A DNA stretch of 64,000 nucleotides, taken from positions 38,039 through 102,038 of the forward strand of contig DALZEF010000011.1 of the NCBI GenBank assembly GCA_031979385.1, in the 5' to 3' direction. Position numbers and translations under genes: made by a program. This stretch comes from Timonella sp031979385 (lineage in GTDB: Bacteria > Actinomycetota > Actinomycetes > Actinomycetales > Cellulomonadaceae). The notes below the pieces were generated by a model that was not told where the DNA came from, did not search any database, and saw nothing but the letters and a program-made list of their open reading frames with translations. Shown in pieces: positions 8,902 through 17,153 of this stretch (positions within the stretch are counted from its first letter, which is position 1; the number at the start of each line of letters is the position of its first letter).

Positions 8902-10473
8902 CTAGACCGCTCCCACCAGTTCCCGCATGCCACCCGCAAGTGACGGCAGCACAGCGCCGGACGCGTAGGCTTGGGCGAAGAAGTCTCGCTCGTATTCGCA
9001 TGATGCCAAGAACGCATCGTACATGCGCGCTATCAGCCCTTCGTCGCCTCGTGCGGCAGCCTGCTCCACGTGATGCGCTACGATTGCTCGCGCAGACAGC
9101 GTAGAGCGCTCAAAACCGGGATCGCTGTATGCGGTTAGCCAGTTTCGATACGGGTGATCTACCCGGTTGTGTTCGCGATTCAACCGGTCCCCTACATCTT
9201 GGTACACCCAATAGCATGGGAGCAACGCAGCAACCAGTTCCTCGTATCGTCCGGCCCGACCCAAGTCGAGGAAATGCTGGGTGTAGGCGCTGGTCACTGT
9301 GGACGGTTCAACGTCCTCGATCTCAACGCCGCGCGACACCAACCACGAGTCGTGCAGTTGCCGCTCCACAATGAGGCAGGTGTGTGCTCCCTGCATCCAA
9401 AAACGCTGTTCCACGAGGGTTGGCGCAAGATTTGCCGCCAGTGCAAGAGCGCGAGAGTACTCACGCAAGTAGAGGGCATCTTGTTGCAGATAGTAGGCGA
9501 AGCGTTCATCGGGCAGTGCGCCAGCACCCAACTCTGTCACAAAACGTAGTTCATCGGTTTGGGCACGCACGCGAGCGCTTGCCTCCCACCAACCGGTCAG
9601 AGTCTGGCGAGGGTCGCGTCCTGCCAGCAGTACCCGCGCAGGTGCGGTGACCGACTCGTCGGAAATCTGGGCTGTGTGATGGATTGGCCCGTTGCCTTTG
9701 CCAAAGGCAAGGGCATCCGCCTGTGCAATTGTGTGTTGCAGCCACGCGCGCGCTTCGGTGAAGGCCGCACCGAGCCCTGCCGACTGGAAGGCCAGTTTTG
9801 TCGCGATTGCCGACGATAGGGCGCAGCCCGTCCCATGAGTTCGGTGGGTGGGTATTCGAGTGTGGCTGGTGCGCTCGATGATAGTTCCGGATGGCGAAAT
9901 GATGGCGTCTTGTACAGGGTTTTCACCCAGGTGCCCGCCTTTGACCACGACGTGTACGTCCAGTTCCTTTGCGAGCTGGAGGCCCTGTTCAATAGCTTCA
10001 GCAAAGGTGTTGGCTTCCGGCTGCGCTGTGAGTGTGGCGAGCTCACTCGTGTTGGGGGTGACCACTGTGGCGAGTTTGATGAGGTTTTTAAGCGCATCGA
10101 GAGCACGTGGGTCAAACAGTGAATCGCCGCTCGTAGCAACCATGACTGGATCGATCACGATGGGCGGTTGGCAGGATGGATCAAATTCTTCGATCCAGGA
10201 GTGAACGGCTTCGATAGCCGTGGTGGAACCAAGCATGCCAATTTTGATCGCGTTAATATGCGTGTCGTTGCGAACGGAATCTAGTTGAGCGCACAGAAGT
10301 TGGGCGTCCACCTGCTCGAAGGTACTGACGCCCTGGGTGTTTTGCGCGACCACGGCGGTGATTGCTGAGACGGCATAGCCGCCGAGTGTCGTGATGGTTT
10401 TGCAGTCGGCTTGCAGTCCAGCGCCCGAGGTTGGGTCGGTTCCTGCAATGGTGAGAACTACTGGAAGTGTCAT
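8902..10473 (-). CDS. thiD: Bifunctional HMP(-P) kinase ThiD fused to TenA-like domain
   Basis: A 523-residue fusion. Residues about 1-265 form a ribokinase-fold hydroxymethylpyrimidine / phosphomethylpyrimidine kinase (AGTDPTSGAGLQADCKT, PVMVATSGDSL, and the anion-hole THGTGCALSSAIAT). Residues about 300-523 form a TenA domain with the cysteine-bearing ALLPCYWVYQDVGDRL and the C-terminal CEYERDFF carrying the conserved glutamate, so the aminopyrimidine hydrolase site appears intact. The fusion would recover the pyrimidine of degraded thiamine and phosphorylate it at once. The ATG overlaps the thiE stop as ATGA; the upstream in-frame ATG four codons earlier is less likely. Last gene of the TPP-controlled operon. 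Confidence 0.93.
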   Translation of the reverse strand: MTLPVVLTIAGTDPTSGAGLQADCKTITTLGGYAVSAITAVVAQNTQGVSTFEQVDAQLLCAQLDSVRNDTHINAIKIGMLGSTTAIEAVHSWIEEFDPSCQPPIVIDPVMVATSGDSLFDPRALDALKNLIKLATVVTPNTSELATLTAQPEANTFAEAIEQGLQLAKELDVHVVVKGGHLGENPVQDAIISPSGTIIERTSHTRIPTHRTHGTGCALSSAIATKLAFQSAGLGAAFTEARAWLQHTIAQADALAFGKGNGPIHHTAQISDESVTAPARVLLAGRDPRQTLTGWWEASARVRAQTDELRFVTELGAGALPDERFAYYLQQDALYLREYSRALALAANLAPTLVEQRFWMQGAHTCLIVERQLHDSWLVSRGVEIEDVEPSTVTSAYTQHFLDLGRAGRYEELVAALLPCYWVYQDVGDRLNREHNRVDHPYRNWLTAYSDPGFERSTLSARAIVAHHVEQAAARGDEGLIARMYDAFLASCEYERDFFAQAYASGAVLPSLAGGMRELVGAV

Positions 10474-11138
10474 AGGGTACTCCATGCGGTCTGAAGGTCA
10501 CGGGCGGCGAGGAATGGGTTGGGCGCGGCGCAAATTGCTGAGACAATCGCCATTCCTGCGGCTCCGGCGTGTTTGATGGGTGAGGTGTCGCCAGCGGTGA
10601 GGCCACCAATCGCGACAACGGGTATGCGGCTGTGCGCGGTGAGTTCGGCTAGGCGGTCAAAGCCGATTCCGGGTGGCGCATCATGCTTGGATGAGGTGTC
10701 GTGAACGGGGCCAATGCCAAAGTAGTCAGCGGCGTGTTGCAGACGCTCGATGGTCTGTTTCTTCCTTGCTGAAACACCGATGATTGCTGTGGGGCCAAGT
10801 CTGTCCCTCAGCGCGATGGGGTCTGCGTCATGCAGGCCAACGTGGACTCCGGCAACGTGCAAGCCTGTCGCCAGCGCCTGTTCAAACACATCGACCCGGT
10901 CGTTGATGATGAGGGGAACTCTGCGACCAATCGCCGTAGACACGGATTCGATCTCACGCAGGAACTCAGAATCGGTTGCATCCTTCATACGCAGTTGAAC
11001 GCACGTAACTCCGCCGCACACTGCATCCGATACCGTCTGGGCAACCGACCGTCCCGCTCGTTGGCACTGCTCACGATCGGTCACCAAATACGTTGCCAAC
11101 CGTCGGGCGTCGATCCGCGGAGTGAGGGTCGCTGTCAT
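10470..11138 (-). CDS. thiE: Thiamine-phosphate synthase ThiE
   Basis: A 222-residue TIM-barrel enzyme joining HMP-pyrophosphate to HET-phosphate. Visible family motifs are VTCVQLRMKDA (Q-R-K pyrophosphate contacts), PLIINDRVDV, GVHVGLHD (canonical GxHxGQxD with L for Q) and the phosphate-binding VVAIGGLTAGDT. It overlaps thiM upstream and thiD/tenA downstream by ATGA junctions, giving strict translational coupling. Confidence 0.93.
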   Translation of the reverse strand: MTATLTPRIDARRLATYLVTDREQCQRAGRSVAQTVSDAVCGGVTCVQLRMKDATDSEFLREIESVSTAIGRRVPLIINDRVDVFEQALATGLHVAGVHVGLHDADPIALRDRLGPTAIIGVSARKKQTIERLQHAADYFGIGPVHDTSSKHDAPPGIGFDRLAELTAHSRIPVVAIGGLTAGDTSPIKHAGAAGMAIVSAICAAPNPFLAARDLQTAWSTL

Positions 11139-12043
11139 GAGTTCTCTGGGTTGCTGGCTGCCATACCATCTGCGACAGTCACCCGTCCGTGCGCGGCGAA
11201 GGACCCACCATCGACTGCAGCAAGCGCATCAACAAAGTGCACCGCGAAAGTCCCTGGCCCTGATGCCTGACGTTCGGCGTATTCGGCAGCCACTCCATAC
11301 ACACTGTGGGCAAGCACGGCGGCGAGGAATGGGTCGGTTCGAAGAATGCCAAGGTATGCGGCCACGACAGCTCCAAGGGCGCAGCCTCCTCCCGTCACCT
11401 TGGTCAGCAGTTCGGAACCGTTGTCCACCCATACGACCCGGTCAGTCCCCGGAGTCCCCACCTGTGCGATGTTCTCAGAAAGCCCAGCCTGCACAATCAA
11501 GTCCCGCTCCCCTGACACGCACACAACTGCACCGGTACGTCGGCTCAACGCGAGGGCAGCGTCAAAGGCTTCCTCGATACGCGCGGTTGAATCAGTTCCA
11601 CGTCCGCCAACGCCTTGACCAGCCAGCGCCACGATTTCGGAGGCGTTGCCTCGGATTGCAGTTGGCCGGAACTCAAGCAGGTCACTGGCAAGAGCCGTAC
11701 GAACCGAAAGGGCACCAACCGCTACCGGGTCGAGCACCCACGGTGTTCCACCCTGTTGAGCAGAGTGCGCTGCCTCAACCATCGCTTCGCGTCGGTTAGG
11801 GTACGGCGTCCCCACATTAATCAACATGCCGCTGGCGACACGAGCGAACGGTCCCGCCTCGTCGGGAATGTCAACCATCGCCGGGGAACCGCCCGCAGCC
11901 AGGACAACGTTTGCGGTGAACTGCATGACCACGGCGTTGGTCAAGCATTGGACCAGCGGTGTTTTTGCGCGGACGGCATCAACCATGCCGCTTAGGGTGC
12001 TGATTTCGGGTAGGACAAAGTCAGGTAAAAGTATGCGCGGCAT
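11135..12043 (-). CDS. thiM: Hydroxyethylthiazole kinase ThiM
   Basis: A 302-residue ribokinase-like kinase that salvages the thiazole moiety of thiamine. Key segments are PLVQCLTNAVVMQFTANVVL near the N-terminus, ALGGSP-type AAGGSPAMVDIPDEAG, GNASEIVALAGQ, and the catalytic GGGCALGAVVAAYL where family members normally have GTGC; here the sequence is VTGGGCALG. First gene of the operon, 12 nt or so after the end of the TPP riboswitch. With ThiE, ThiD and TenA it makes a salvage route; thiC and thiG are not in the window, so de novo capacity cannot be judged. Confidence 0.93.
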   Translation of the reverse strand: MPRILLPDFVLPEISTLSGMVDAVRAKTPLVQCLTNAVVMQFTANVVLAAGGSPAMVDIPDEAGPFARVASGMLINVGTPYPNRREAMVEAAHSAQQGGTPWVLDPVAVGALSVRTALASDLLEFRPTAIRGNASEIVALAGQGVGGRGTDSTARIEEAFDAALALSRRTGAVVCVSGERDLIVQAGLSENIAQVGTPGTDRVVWVDNGSELLTKVTGGGCALGAVVAAYLGILRTDPFLAAVLAHSVYGVAAEYAERQASGPGTFAVHFVDALAAVDGGSFAAHGRVTVADGMAASNPENS

Positions 12044-12054
12044 CTTCGCGACAT

Positions 12055-12125
12055 CCCTTCGCTAGTACTAACTAGAGCAGGTTCAACGGGTGTGATCTCA
12101 GCCCAGTGCGGGCACCCCGTGTCAA
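12055..12125 (-). ncRNA. TPP (THI-box) riboswitch
   Basis: The minus strand carries the THI-box core in order: ACGGGGTGCCCGC, GGGCTGAGATCACACCCG, TTGAACCTGCTCTAG and TAGTACTAGCGAAGGGA. CTGAGA and GAACCTG are the conserved pyrimidine- and pyrophosphate-sensing segments. It lies directly upstream of thiM, and its 3' end contains the AAGGG likely used as ribosome site, so translational repression by TPP is the simplest model. Confidence 0.95.
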
Positions 12126-12362
12126 CGCCTCCACCCTAACGCTGCCCGCTTCCTAAAAGCGAGCGTCGTTTTGAAGTGCGAGACTCATGGGGACATCTGC
12201 CACACCTGATCCGTGCCGCAAACGGCGCCTCATTTCGGGCTCTCTGTGGGTTTTCTCGCCAATCTGTGCTCACGGTTGCCACGGATTACCGAAGAGCACC
12301 ACAGACCGATCCACTCCACTGGGTTTCCTCGCTAATCCGTGTACGACCATCCGCACACCAAA
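12126..12362. other. Intergenic region with an imperfect 23-bp direct repeat
   Basis: No gene is supported between the TPP riboswitch and the terminator of the SPFH gene. The segment holds two imperfect copies (19 of 23 identical) of a TGGGTTTYCTCGCYAATC element at 12246-12268 and 12319-12341. A third similar copy lies at 60131-60153. The thi promoter should also be here, but no convincing -10/-35 pair was found. Confidence 0.55.
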
Positions 12363-12395
12363 AAGGGACCGAACACCATTGGTGTTCGGTCCCTT
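12363..12395 (-). terminator. Hairpin terminator of the SPFH gene
   Basis: A perfect 15-bp stem (AAGGGACCGAACACC) with a 3-nt loop, 23 nt past the SPFH stop on the minus strand. Poly-T is weak, as in many of the hairpins here. Confidence 0.8.
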
Positions 12396-12417
12396 GGAGC
12401 TAGAGACTAGCTAAACG

Positions 12418-13602
12418 TCACTGCTGCGTTGGCGGCAGATCTGCTGGTGGTTCCTGATAGACAGGTGGGTGCGGAGGCAGTGGAGCCTGCCCGGCAACAG
12501 CACCTGGATCTGCTGGAACGCCGGAGCGAGTGCCCGCGGAACTGGCGTCTGCGGATGCAGCTTCAGCCTGACGACGAGCCTCGGCAAGAGCCTCAGTCGG
12601 GTCAGTCAAACCTGCGGAACGCTCCATGCGCTCACGACGCTCACGACGGCTTTCTGCTGCTTCCTTGCTTGCGGCAAGAGCATCGAGGTCAGCGCTCGGT
12701 GGCTGAACACCGGTGAAACCGCTGGCAATACCGCTGAGTGCAGCGGTGAATTCCGCTGGAACAACCCACATCTTCGACGACGATCCGTTTGCGATCTCTG
12801 GAAGCATCTGCAGGTACTGGTATGCGAGGAGCTTCGGGTCAGCGTCACCCTCGTGGATTGCGTCGAAGACCTGGAGGATAGCGCGTGCTTCACCTTCTGC
12901 CTTGAGGATCGCGGACTGTGCCTCACCTTCAGCGCGAAGGATCTGTGCCTGCTTCTCACCTTCAGCGGTAAGAATCTGGGACTGCTTGACACCCTCAGCG
13001 GTCAGGATCGCTGCACGACGGTCACGCTCTGCACGCATCTGCTGTTCCATCGAACCCTGAACCGATGCCGGTGGGTCAATCGCCTTGAGTTCGACACGGT
13101 TGACGCGGATACCCCAACGACCGGTGGCCTCATCGAGAACGCCACGAAGCTGACCGTTGATCTGGTCACGCGAGGTCAGAGTCTGCTCAAGGTCCATCGA
13201 ACCGATGACGTTACGCAGGGTGGTAACGGTCAACTGCTCGATAGCGGTGATGTAGTTCGCGATCTCGTAGACTGCGGACTTCGGGTCGGTGACCTGGAAG
13301 TAGATGACCGAGTCGATCGACACCACGAGGTTGTCGGAGGTGATCACCGGTTGTGGCGGGAAGGAGACGACCTGCTCACGAAGGTCCACTCCAGCGCGTA
13401 CACGGTCCACGAATGGAACGAGGAAGTGCATACCTGCGTCCATGGTGCGCGAGTAGCGACCCAGACGCTCAACGATGAGTGCAACCGTTTGAGGAACAAT
13501 ACGAACGGACTTGAACAGCAACGTGATCACGAAGATCGCCAGGACGGCAATCACGATCACGATCAGGATGGTTGAACCATCCACAGTTGTTTCATTAGGC
13601 AC
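12418..13602 (-). CDS. SPFH/band-7 (stomatin-like, QmcA type) membrane protein
   Basis: A 394-residue protein: N-terminal membrane helix (about residues 11-31), SPFH domain (about 32-210, with VPQTVALIVERLGRYSR and PFVDRVRAGVDLREQVVSFP), a long coiled coil with four AEG-x-x-Q/AR repeats (about 205-250), and a Pro/Ala-rich disordered tail ending PPTQQ. Proteins of this family oligomerise into membrane microdomain scaffolds or regulate membrane proteases. The NfeD-like gene just upstream in the same direction is the usual partner. GTG start with AGAGAGG six bases before it. Confidence 0.9.
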   Translation of the reverse strand: MPNETTVDGSTILIVIVIAVLAIFVITLLFKSVRIVPQTVALIVERLGRYSRTMDAGMHFLVPFVDRVRAGVDLREQVVSFPPQPVITSDNLVVSIDSVIYFQVTDPKSAVYEIANYITAIEQLTVTTLRNVIGSMDLEQTLTSRDQINGQLRGVLDEATGRWGIRVNRVELKAIDPPASVQGSMEQQMRAERDRRAAILTAEGVKQSQILTAEGEKQAQILRAEGEAQSAILKAEGEARAILQVFDAIHEGDADPKLLAYQYLQMLPEIANGSSSKMWVVPAEFTAALSGIASGFTGVQPPSADLDALAASKEAAESRRERRERMERSAGLTDPTEALAEARRQAEAASADASSAGTRSGVPADPGAVAGQAPLPPHPPVYQEPPADLPPTQQ

Positions 13603-13664
13603 TATAAGCCTCTCTTTCTCTTGGTTGCGAGATCCCGCGCCTTGCCGGCACGAGTGTTAAGCAA

Positions 13665-14102
13665 TTAGACGCCGGGAGCCGGATCAACGACCGCAGTCGC
13701 GCCGTCAATCTGGACGACAACTACATTCGCGCCTTCCACGATAGGCGCGCCGGACAGGGAACGCGCAGTCCACACTTCACCGTTGAACTTCACGCGGCCT
13801 GAAACTCCGTCAACGTGGGTGACAGCGATACCGGATTGTCCGACATAGCTGGCAGCGTTCGTCTCCGATCCACTTTGCCAGAAACGTAACTTCTCCAACG
13901 CCCATTTTCGAACGAAAACCAGCAACACTATGGAGACAACAGCCCATATAAGAACTTGTGCCAGAATCGATTCAACACCCAGCGCTGCAGCGATGCCTGC
14001 GGCCAGAGCACCACCGGCAAGCATGAGGAGCACGAGGTCGAGCGTCACGATTTGAACGATGACGAGCACAATCGCAATGATTAGCCAGATCCACCAAGCC
14101 AT
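13665..14102 (-). CDS. NfeD-like membrane protein
   Basis: A 145-residue NfeD short-form protein: two or three membrane helices in residues 4-65, then an OB-fold C-terminal domain (YVGQSGIAVTHVDGVSGRVKFN, GANVVVVQIDGATAVVDP). NfeD proteins pair with SPFH proteins, and the 62-bp spacing to the SPFH gene in the same direction fits an operon. The protease domain found in long NfeD proteins is absent. Confidence 0.9.
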   Translation of the reverse strand: MAWWIWLIIAIVLVIVQIVTLDLVLLMLAGGALAAGIAAALGVESILAQVLIWAVVSIVLLVFVRKWALEKLRFWQSGSETNAASYVGQSGIAVTHVDGVSGRVKFNGEVWTARSLSGAPIVEGANVVVVQIDGATAVVDPAPGV

Positions 14103-14242
14103 TAAAAGCTCCTTAAAGATTTGGGTTTGTTTGTGTCAATTTACCTGAAACGCGGGCGATAGCCTAGTGATTTTTCCGGCCAGCCTCGAACAGCTTGAGA
14201 CACCACCCGCTTGCTTCGTCCACGCTGGTGCGGCTGTCATAA

Positions 14243-14274
14243 AAGTGCCCCGAACCTACCGATCCGGGGCACTT
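14243..14274 (-). terminator. Hairpin terminator of the ABC ATPase gene
   Basis: A 10-bp GC-rich stem (AAGTGCCCCG) with a 12-nt loop, 16 nt after the ATPase stop on the minus strand. Confidence 0.75.
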
Positions 14275-14290
14275 CACAAATATCAGGTCA

Positions 14291-15094
14291 TCATCGCGCT
14301 ACGGTGAGGCGCGCTGCGGCGCGTGCACTCCAGCGGTCACTGTCCTTGGTTACCTTCAACGGCAGTCCAAAGGCACCAGACAGGTTCTCGTCCGTGAGAG
14401 TTTCATCAATTGGCCCAGCGGCGTATGCGCCACCGTCCTTCAGAAGCAGCAGGTGCGTAAACCCTGGGGGGATCTCCTCCACGTGGTGGGTGACAAGCAC
14501 GAGAACAGGCGCGGCCTCATACTCGGCAAGTTCGCTGAGCGCTGCGATCAGTTCCTCACGTCCACCGAGGTCGAGTCCGGCACCTGGCTCATCAAGCAGA
14601 AGCAACTCTGGGTCGGTCATGAGCGCGCGGGCGATCTGCGTCCGCTTACGTTCCCCCTCGGAAAGGGTGCCGTAGTGGCGGTTCTTCAATTCCAACACGC
14701 CGAACGCAGCCATGAGGTCTTGAGCACGCTCAACGTCGAAGTCATCGTACTCTTCGGTCCAACGTCCGGTGCGCCCGTACGCTGCGGTCAACACAACATC
14801 CTGAACACGCTCATCACCGGGGATACGTTCGGCCAGTGCCGCGCTTGCCAGTCCGACGCGCGGACGTAGTTCGAACACGTCCACTTTGCCCATTTGCTCA
14901 CCGAGTACCTTAACGGTTCCGCTGGTGGGGTGCATACGCGTGGACGCCAGTTGCATCAGCGTCGTCTTTCCCGCACCGTTACGCCCGAGGACGATCCAGC
15001 GCTCCCCTTCCTCAACCCGCCACGACAGGTCGTTCACAATGTTTTTCGTTCCGCGGCGAACATTTACATTTTCGAGGTCAAGCACCGAAGTCAT
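14291..15094 (-). CDS. ABC transporter ATP-binding protein, unknown substrate
   Basis: A 267-residue single-domain ABC ATPase: Walker A GRNGAGKTTL, signature LSEGERKRTQIARAL, Walker B LLLLDEPGAGLDL and switch VTHHVEEIPPG. The LSEGE signature and the HHVEEIP segment match the ModF/YlmA-like stand-alone subgroup. No permease gene is adjacent on either side, so either the partner is encoded elsewhere or it acts without one. Transcribed alone and divergently from the next gene. Confidence 0.85.
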   Translation of the reverse strand: MTSVLDLENVNVRRGTKNIVNDLSWRVEEGERWIVLGRNGAGKTTLMQLASTRMHPTSGTVKVLGEQMGKVDVFELRPRVGLASAALAERIPGDERVQDVVLTAAYGRTGRWTEEYDDFDVERAQDLMAAFGVLELKNRHYGTLSEGERKRTQIARALMTDPELLLLDEPGAGLDLGGREELIAALSELAEYEAAPVLVLVTHHVEEIPPGFTHLLLLKDGGAYAAGPIDETLTDENLSGAFGLPLKVTKDSDRWSARAAARLTVAR

Positions 15095-15163
15095 GTCATA
15101 AACTCTAATCCGATTTGTTGTCCCGTGGCACCTGCCGCACGGACCTAATGAAGGTTTGAGTTT

Positions 15164-16009
15164 GTGAGTTCTTCCACAGGCGGTTTGCCCCGCCCGTTTC
15201 GTAGCAGCGATCCACGCGCGATCCTGCCCCGTTCCGTGTCATTGGCGCTCTGGCTGCCTCGCACTGCAGGCGGGTATTGCTCCCCTGAGGTTGCGGTCGG
15301 ACGTGTCCAACACGAGGATGAGCCGCACACCGTGAGCGTTCAGATCGACTCCGAGGAGAAGGTCATCTCGCTCATCGAGTTTGTGCGTTCGCTGTCCGGT
15401 TCACTCATTTCCGCGGGGTGCGCTTTCCCTGTGCCTGGTGACATCGCGTCAGCTCCATATTTCGCCGCCCATGAAGGCGTTGAGGCCGAAGAGCTTGTGC
15501 TGCTGCGGCTACGGGAACGCGATGGAACCCAGCGGAATATTGCGCTGATTCCACAGATTGACCGGTTTGGGAACCACATCGAGGAAGGTTACCTCGTGCG
15601 CTGGCGACGCGTGGAGGTCAGCTCGTGGGAGTACCAACTCCTTGCAAGCGCCGGTTCAATCGCCGAGGCATCCCGTGAGGTCCGCAGCGGACTCATCACC
15701 ATCGCCGAGGAACTGATGAACCTAGACGTCGCAAAACCGTCCGATCGGTACGGTGATCTGGTCGATCTGCTCCGAGACTCCGTGGACATCACCACATTTG
15801 TTCCCGACGATACCCCAGCCCGTGTGGTCAGCCTCCTTGAGTTGTCGGCTAGGCTACGCGCGATAGTTGATATTGCGCGCTTCGATGACGGCGGCGCACT
15901 CTCCAGCGCAGTCACTGACCGGCGGCTGGCGCTGCTGCGACAGGTGGACGCGACCGCTCGCCGTGCAATGGAAGCGGCCGCGCTCACCTCGCCACTCGTC
16001 ACCGACTAG
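15164..16009 (+). CDS. Conserved actinobacterial protein of unknown function
   Basis: A 281-residue soluble protein beginning with a GTG; GAAGG about ten bases upstream is a fair ribosome site. No catalytic motif is recognised. The N-terminal half is basic and beta-rich (WLPRTAGGYCSPEVAVGRVQ), the second half is alpha-helical and acidic, ending with a heptad-rich region (LLELSARLRAIVDI, LALLRQVDATARRAMEAAAL). Codon use and composition match its neighbours. Ends converge with the SMR genes across the repeat region. Confidence 0.65.
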   Translation: MSSSTGGLPRPFRSSDPRAILPRSVSLALWLPRTAGGYCSPEVAVGRVQHEDEPHTVSVQIDSEEKVISLIEFVRSLSGSLISAGCAFPVPGDIASAPYFAAHEGVEAEELVLLRLRERDGTQRNIALIPQIDRFGNHIEEGYLVRWRRVEVSSWEYQLLASAGSIAEASREVRSGLITIAEELMNLDVAKPSDRYGDLVDLLRDSVDITTFVPDDTPARVVSLLELSARLRAIVDIARFDDGGALSSAVTDRRLALLRQVDATARRAMEAAALTSPLVTD

Positions 16010-16082
16010 TGTCCCCCTGACGTTAATTGGTTTCAATAGTCACCGGAGACTTCGGCGAAAAGCCGCACCCCTTATATCTCCC

Positions 16083-16153
16083 GCGAACTCAACCGTTTGT
16101 GCCCGAACTCAACCGTGTTCCGGTTGAGTTCGGGCACAAACGGTTGAGTTCGC
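16083..16153. repeat. Perfect palindrome with 33-bp arms and 5-nt loop
   Basis: Arms 16083-16115 and 16121-16153 are exact inverted copies around TGTTC. Each arm itself contains CGAACTCAACCG twice in direct orientation, at 16085-16096 and 16104-16115 on the left. It lies between convergent genes, 73 bp past the upstream stop, without a T-run. It may terminate both transcripts as a very long hairpin, or be a mobile-type palindromic repeat. Confidence 0.95.
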
Positions 16154-16165
16154 AGATCGGCTCTA

Positions 16166-16470
16166 CCTACGCTTCTTTACCTTGTTCTCACCGCACCCAC
16201 TGGCAAAGAACTNNNNNNNNNNNNNNNNNNNNNNNNNNNNNNNNNNNNNNNNNNNNNNNNNNNNNNNNNNNNNNNNNNNNNNNNNNNNNNNNNNNNNNNN
16301 NNNNNNNNNNNNACGTCCAATCCACTCCGGCAGGAACTCGCTCCGCTACGTCCCTACCTACGCTTCTCTACCTTGTTCTCACCGCACCCACTGGCAAAGA
16401 ACTACGTCCAATCCACTCCGGCAGGAACTCGCTCCGCTACGTCCCTACCTACGCTTCTTTACCTTGTTCT
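16166..16470. repeat. 91-bp tandem repeat array interrupted by an assembly gap
   Basis: The unit starting ACGTCCAATCCACTCC at 16313 recurs at 16404, a period of 91 bp. One complete copy (16313-16403), one partial copy (16404-16470) and the end of another (about 16166-16212) before the gap are visible. Positions 16213-16312 are exactly 100 Ns, the usual symbol for a gap of unknown size, so the true copy number is unknown. Copies differ by single bases (CTTCTTTACC against CTTCTCTACC). The last copy overlaps the 3' end of the second SMR gene, encoding its final residues and stop. Confidence 0.93.
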
Positions 16471-16829
16471 TTGCCGAGCGCTTTGAGCCCCACGGTGCAT
16501 CCAACGATCCCCACCAGGAACAGGATCTTGAGTGGGCTTGCTGTTTCGGTTCCAGTGATGATCGCGTAGGTTACCGTGAGCACGGCACCTAGCCCAGTCC
16601 ACACCGCGTAGGCGGTAGCAATCGAAATCTCATGCATCGCGATGGCCAACCCGATCATCGAGACAGCAACGGCGAGAATAAACACAATGGTCGGTGCTGG
16701 TTTGGTAAATCCGTCTGACAGTCCAAGCGCAGTAGCCCAGACCGCCTCGAACACGGCGCTGACAATCAGGACAGCCCATGCAGCATTAGGGCTCATACGC
16801 GCATCCTGCAGGTTCTTGAGGCCGATCAT
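16449..16829 (-). CDS. Small multidrug resistance protein, SugE/Gdx type, second subunit
   Basis: A 126-residue four-helix SMR transporter. Start ATG overlaps the stop of the partner gene as ATGA; an internal ATG (MSPNAAW, 11 codons later, with AGGA upstream) would give a more typical 115-residue protein. The conserved glutamate of helix 1 is in VFEAVWATALG, and YAVWTGLGAVLTV matches the guanidinium-exporter (Gdx) subgroup. The C-terminal KEQGKEA tail is encoded by the adjacent 91-bp repeat and is probably a replaced terminus. Together with its partner it should form a heterodimeric exporter like YkkC/YkkD. Confidence 0.88.
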   Translation of the reverse strand: MIGLKNLQDARMSPNAAWAVLIVSAVFEAVWATALGLSDGFTKPAPTIVFILAVAVSMIGLAIAMHEISIATAYAVWTGLGAVLTVTYAIITGTETASPLKILFLVGIVGCTVGLKALGKEQGKEA

Positions 16830-17140
16830 GCGACCACCTTCAAGCCAATGACGCAGGCGACAATGCCCAGCAAGAGAAGTATCCGCGCAGTTGTAGCCTT
16901 TTCCTCGCCGCGAATCATCGCAATCGCGACCGTGAGCACCGCCCCGATTCCCACCCACACCGCATATGCGGTTCCCGTGGGAATCTCTCGCATCGCATAG
17001 GCGAGCCCGGCCATCGAGGCGATCATCGCGATAAAGAACACGATGGTGGGAACAGTTTTCTTGAATTTCTCTGATGCGCCCAATGCGGTGGCCCACACAG
17101 CCTCCAGCATTCCCGACGCAATGAGCACTAGCCAGTGCAT
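16826..17140 (-). CDS. Small multidrug resistance protein, SugE/Gdx type, first subunit
   Basis: A 104-residue four-helix SMR protein, MHWLVLIASGMLEAVWATAL carrying the essential helix-1 glutamate, and YAVWVGIGAVLTVAIAM matching the Gdx signature. The ATG follows AAAGGA at eight bases; the longer upstream reading frame runs through the riboswitch and is rejected. Overlapping paired SMR genes usually make an obligate heterodimer. The riboswitch immediately upstream indicates that the physiological substrate is guanidinium, exported against proton influx. Confidence 0.9.
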   Translation of the reverse strand: MHWLVLIASGMLEAVWATALGASEKFKKTVPTIVFFIAMIASMAGLAYAMREIPTGTAYAVWVGIGAVLTVAIAMIRGEEKATTARILLLLGIVACVIGLKVVA

Positions 17141-17153
17141 GCTGGGTTCCTTT

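Noticed and set aside
12469..13575. 368-codon open frame on the plus strand
   Set aside because: Antisense to the SPFH gene, Cys/Leu-rich translation without any recognisable domain.
16313..16470. CRISPR array
   Set aside because: Repeat units are contiguous 91-bp copies without unique spacers and no cas gene is present.
16027..16592. Plus-strand frames running through the Ns and the tandem repeat
   Set aside because: They exist only because N codons are open and the repeat changes frame each copy; they overlap the SMR gene.
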